Shown here in pieces: positions 4,678 through 6,065 of a stretch of DNA of 6,065 nt. This stretch comes from JBCCRH01 sp039208045 (lineage in GTDB: Bacteria > Bacteroidota > Bacteroidia > Chitinophagales > Saprospiraceae): assembly GCA_039208045.1 (NCBI GenBank), contig JBCCRH010000379.1, positions 1-6,065 on the forward strand, given 5' to 3'. Below the pieces are notes generated by a model. That model was not told the origin of the DNA. It was given only the letters and a program-made list of their open reading frames with translations, and searched no databases. A program made the translations under genes and the position numbers. The number at the start of each line of letters is the position of its first letter. The first letter of the stretch is position 1.

Positions 4678-5325
4678 GCTCGTCAGCTTTTTCCATTTTA
4701 TTTGCTCAAAGGCTTTCTTGAAGTCATCTTCGTCTATGTTTCGCGCTTCCATCGTTACAATAAACCGATCATTAACGAGTACATTATACTCCCCACGCTG
4801 AGTCTTAGCATCGTACTTTTCGAAGGCTTTGTGGCCATCAATAGTAGTAGTGCGCTCGTAGCCGTCTTCGGATTCACGATCTATTTCTATCGTTGACCAA
4901 GCAGCCATTGAGGAGATAGCCGCACCAAAGCCTGCAATATCATTAATCGAGACTTCAATGCGCTTGTCATCTTCTTTGTACGTTGCTTGGGCGGTAGAAA
5001 TGTTGAAGCCCATCATGCCCGCCTTTTGTCCTTCGTGAGCGGTACGCTCCAAACCTACCAATTTTTCTGGCATGAGTTTCTTCAATTCTCTAAAATCAAT
5101 TACTTCCGACGCATCACCCCCACCAATATTGATATTTACTTTTTCATCCTCGTTCTCCACAGAGATCGATAAACCACCACTCTTTGATGCGTCTGTATCA
5201 CTGTTGATATTTACTGTTGTATTCTCTGTATCATCGGAGGCACTGTCGCTATCATTAGAGGAACAGGCTAGAAAGACTAGGCCGTATACGGTAAGTACGA
5301 CCGTTAATAGTTGGAATAGTTTCAT
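4672..5325 (-). CDS. Acidic lipoprotein of unknown function, 217 residues
   Basis: The N-terminus MKLFQLLTVVLTVYGLVFLAC is a lipoprotein signal with the lipid-carrying Cys at residue 21; Phe at -3 of the lipobox is slightly unusual. It is followed by SSNDSDSASDDTE, an acidic Ser/Asp stretch just behind the Cys, resembling the export signals that send Bacteroidota lipoproteins to the cell surface. Residues about 32-75 are a polar low-complexity linker (NTTVNINSDTDASKSGG, VNINIGGG). A folded domain follows from about 76 to 213: VIDFRELKKLMPEKLVGLERT, then GMMGFNISTAQATYKEDDKRIEVSI, AAWSTIEIDRESEDGYERTT, GHKAFEKYDAKTQRGEYNVLV, and DRFIVTMEARNIDEDDFKKAF. This alternation of strands and helices has a conserved look, but I cannot name a family or function. 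The gene has its own promoter element 22 bases upstream and lies 62 bases past lysS. Confidence 0.82.
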   Translation of the reverse strand: MKLFQLLTVVLTVYGLVFLACSSNDSDSASDDTENTTVNINSDTDASKSGGLSISVENEDEKVNINIGGGDASEVIDFRELKKLMPEKLVGLERTAHEGQKAGMMGFNISTAQATYKEDDKRIEVSINDIAGFGAAISSMAAWSTIEIDRESEDGYERTTTIDGHKAFEKYDAKTQRGEYNVLVNDRFIVTMEARNIDEDDFKKAFEQIKWKKLTSK

Positions 5326-5347
5326 TATCGTTAAGTTGATTTCTCCG

Positions 5348-5355
5348 CAAAGTTA
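5348..5355 (-). promoter_or_regulatory. Bacteroidota -7 promoter element (TAACTTTG) for the lipoprotein gene
   Basis: On the - strand this reads TAACTTTG, an exact TAnnTTTG match, 22 bases before the lipoprotein ATG. It comes directly after the lysS terminator T-run, which supports separate transcription. No clear -33 TTTG is visible. Confidence 0.6.
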
Positions 5356-5359
5356 ATTG

Positions 5360-5383
5360 AAAAAAGGCATAGTAGCGCTATGC
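5360..5383 (-). terminator. Intrinsic terminator of lysS
   Basis: On the - strand GCATAG-cgcta-CTATGC is a 6-bp stem followed by C and six T. It begins 4 bases after the lysS stop codon (TAG, 5390-5388). Position and structure fit a rho-independent terminator well. Confidence 0.75.
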
Positions 5384-5387
5384 TATT

Positions 5388-6065
5388 CTACCCTTCGCTG
5401 TTCTCCGGCTTCATCTGTGGGAAGAACAACACCTCTTGGATAGAGTGCTGATTGGTCAGCATCATCGTCAGGCGATCAATTCCAATTCCTAGACCAGAGG
5501 TCGGAGGCATTCCATACTCTAGTGCACGTAGGAAATCTTCATCCAGTACCATTGCTTCTTCGTCGCCACGCTTGCCTAGCTCCAACTGATCTTCAAAACG
5601 CTCCCGCTGATCAATCGGGTCATTCAACTCCGAGTAGGCATTGGCGATTTCTTTGCCATTGACAAACAGCTCAAAACGCTCCACTAGCCCTTCTTTCGAG
5701 CGGTGCTTCTTCGCGAGTGGGGTCATTTCAATAGGGTAATCTGTCAGAAAAGTGGGCTGAATCAAGTGTGCTTCTACCTTCTCCCCAAATATTTCATCAA
5801 TCAACTTGCCCTTACCCATCGATTGGTCTACCTCAATATGCAGCTCTTTACAGACCTTCCGAAGCTCAGCTTCATCCATCTCAGAGATGTCGATTCCTGT
5901 GTATTTCTTGATAGAGTCATACATCGAAATCCGCTCGTAAGGCCCACCAAAATTGATCATTTTACCATCATACTCTACACTAGTGGAGCCGAGCACCTCC
6001 TTGGTAATATACCCCAAGCACTCCTCCACCATATCCATCATCCAGTTGTAGTCTTTATAGGCTAC
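5388..6065 (-). CDS. lysS: Lysyl-tRNA synthetase, class II, C-terminal part (5' end outside window)
   Basis: The frame is open to the right edge (VAYKDYNWMMDMVEE...), so the first visible residues lie just past class II motif 2, and the anticodon-binding domain and motifs 1-2 are missing here. The 225 residues present hold the family-specific stretch RFELFVNGKEIANAYSELND (about 130-149) and class II motif 3, GLGIGIDRLTMMLTN, with its ATP-binding arginine at about residue 198, followed by IQEVLFFPQMKPE. The enzyme charges tRNA-Lys with lysine in the cytoplasm using ATP. The protein ends 10 residues past the LFFP motif, without a C-terminal extension. No insertion or frameshift is visible. It has its own terminator, so it is not in an operon with the lipoprotein gene downstream. 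Confidence 0.97.
   Translation of the reverse strand, partial: VAYKDYNWMMDMVEECLGYITKEVLGSTSVEYDGKMINFGGPYERISMYDSIKKYTGIDISEMDEAELRKVCKELHIEVDQSMGKGKLIDEIFGEKVEAHLIQPTFLTDYPIEMTPLAKKHRSKEGLVERFELFVNGKEIANAYSELNDPIDQRERFEDQLELGKRGDEEAMVLDEDFLRALEYGMPPTSGLGIGIDRLTMMLTNQHSIQEVLFFPQMKPENSEG

Overview
The window most likely comes from a marine or environmental member of the Bacteroidota, with a Saprospiria/Lewinella-like lineage as my best guess. The evidence is two secreted proteins with type IX secretion (T9SS) C-terminal sorting domains, two matches to the Bacteroidota -7 promoter element TAnnTTTG, no clear Shine-Dalgarno sequences before the starts, and Bacteroidota-style families throughout (TonB-dependent receptor, DUF4465-like protein, a Y1 transposase of the REP-associated type). 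The genus is inferred, not shown.

Left part (1-2940, + strand): the 3' end of a tightly packed operon. It holds the C-terminal barrel of a TonB-dependent receptor, then a DUF4465-like secreted protein 1 base later, then a second secreted protein whose ATG overlaps the previous stop by one base (TAATG). Both secreted proteins have a signal peptide and a T9SS sorting domain. From general knowledge of Bacteroidota loci, this gene set resembles cobalamin/cobamide (BtuB-type) uptake clusters. In gut Bacteroides the accessory proteins are lipoproteins; here they appear to be T9SS cargo. The substrate assignment is an inference, since any riboswitch or btu transport genes lie outside the window.

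Middle part (2941-4250): a repeat island containing one gene. A full-length REP-associated tyrosine transposase (RAYT; HUH motif plus catalytic Tyr) lies on the - strand at 3078-3665 and is bracketed by at least seven full and several truncated copies of a short hairpin repeat. The two hairpin types that look different on the + strand are the same repeat in opposite orientations. They share a GC-rich head, GCCYGGC...CG.GC, followed by GGATTTGYAATCC. The array is therefore built like the BIMEs of enterobacteria. Part of it is a two-copy tandem duplication with a 163-base period. A nearly identical 35-base segment occurs at both outer edges of the island, 1142 bases apart.

Right part (4251-6065): a 135-residue protein of unknown function (+) preceded by a plausible promoter and an AT-rich inverted repeat; convergent to it, a 217-residue acidic lipoprotein of unknown function (-); then the C-terminal 225 residues of class II lysyl-tRNA synthetase (-), entering from the right edge. 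A hairpin plus T-run terminator follows lysS, with a separate TAnnTTTG promoter element for the lipoprotein gene, so these two genes look independently transcribed.

The most interesting element is the RAYT/REP island, a self-contained example of a transposase with the palindromic repeats it presumably acts on. Second is the T9SS version of what may be a cobamide-capture operon.
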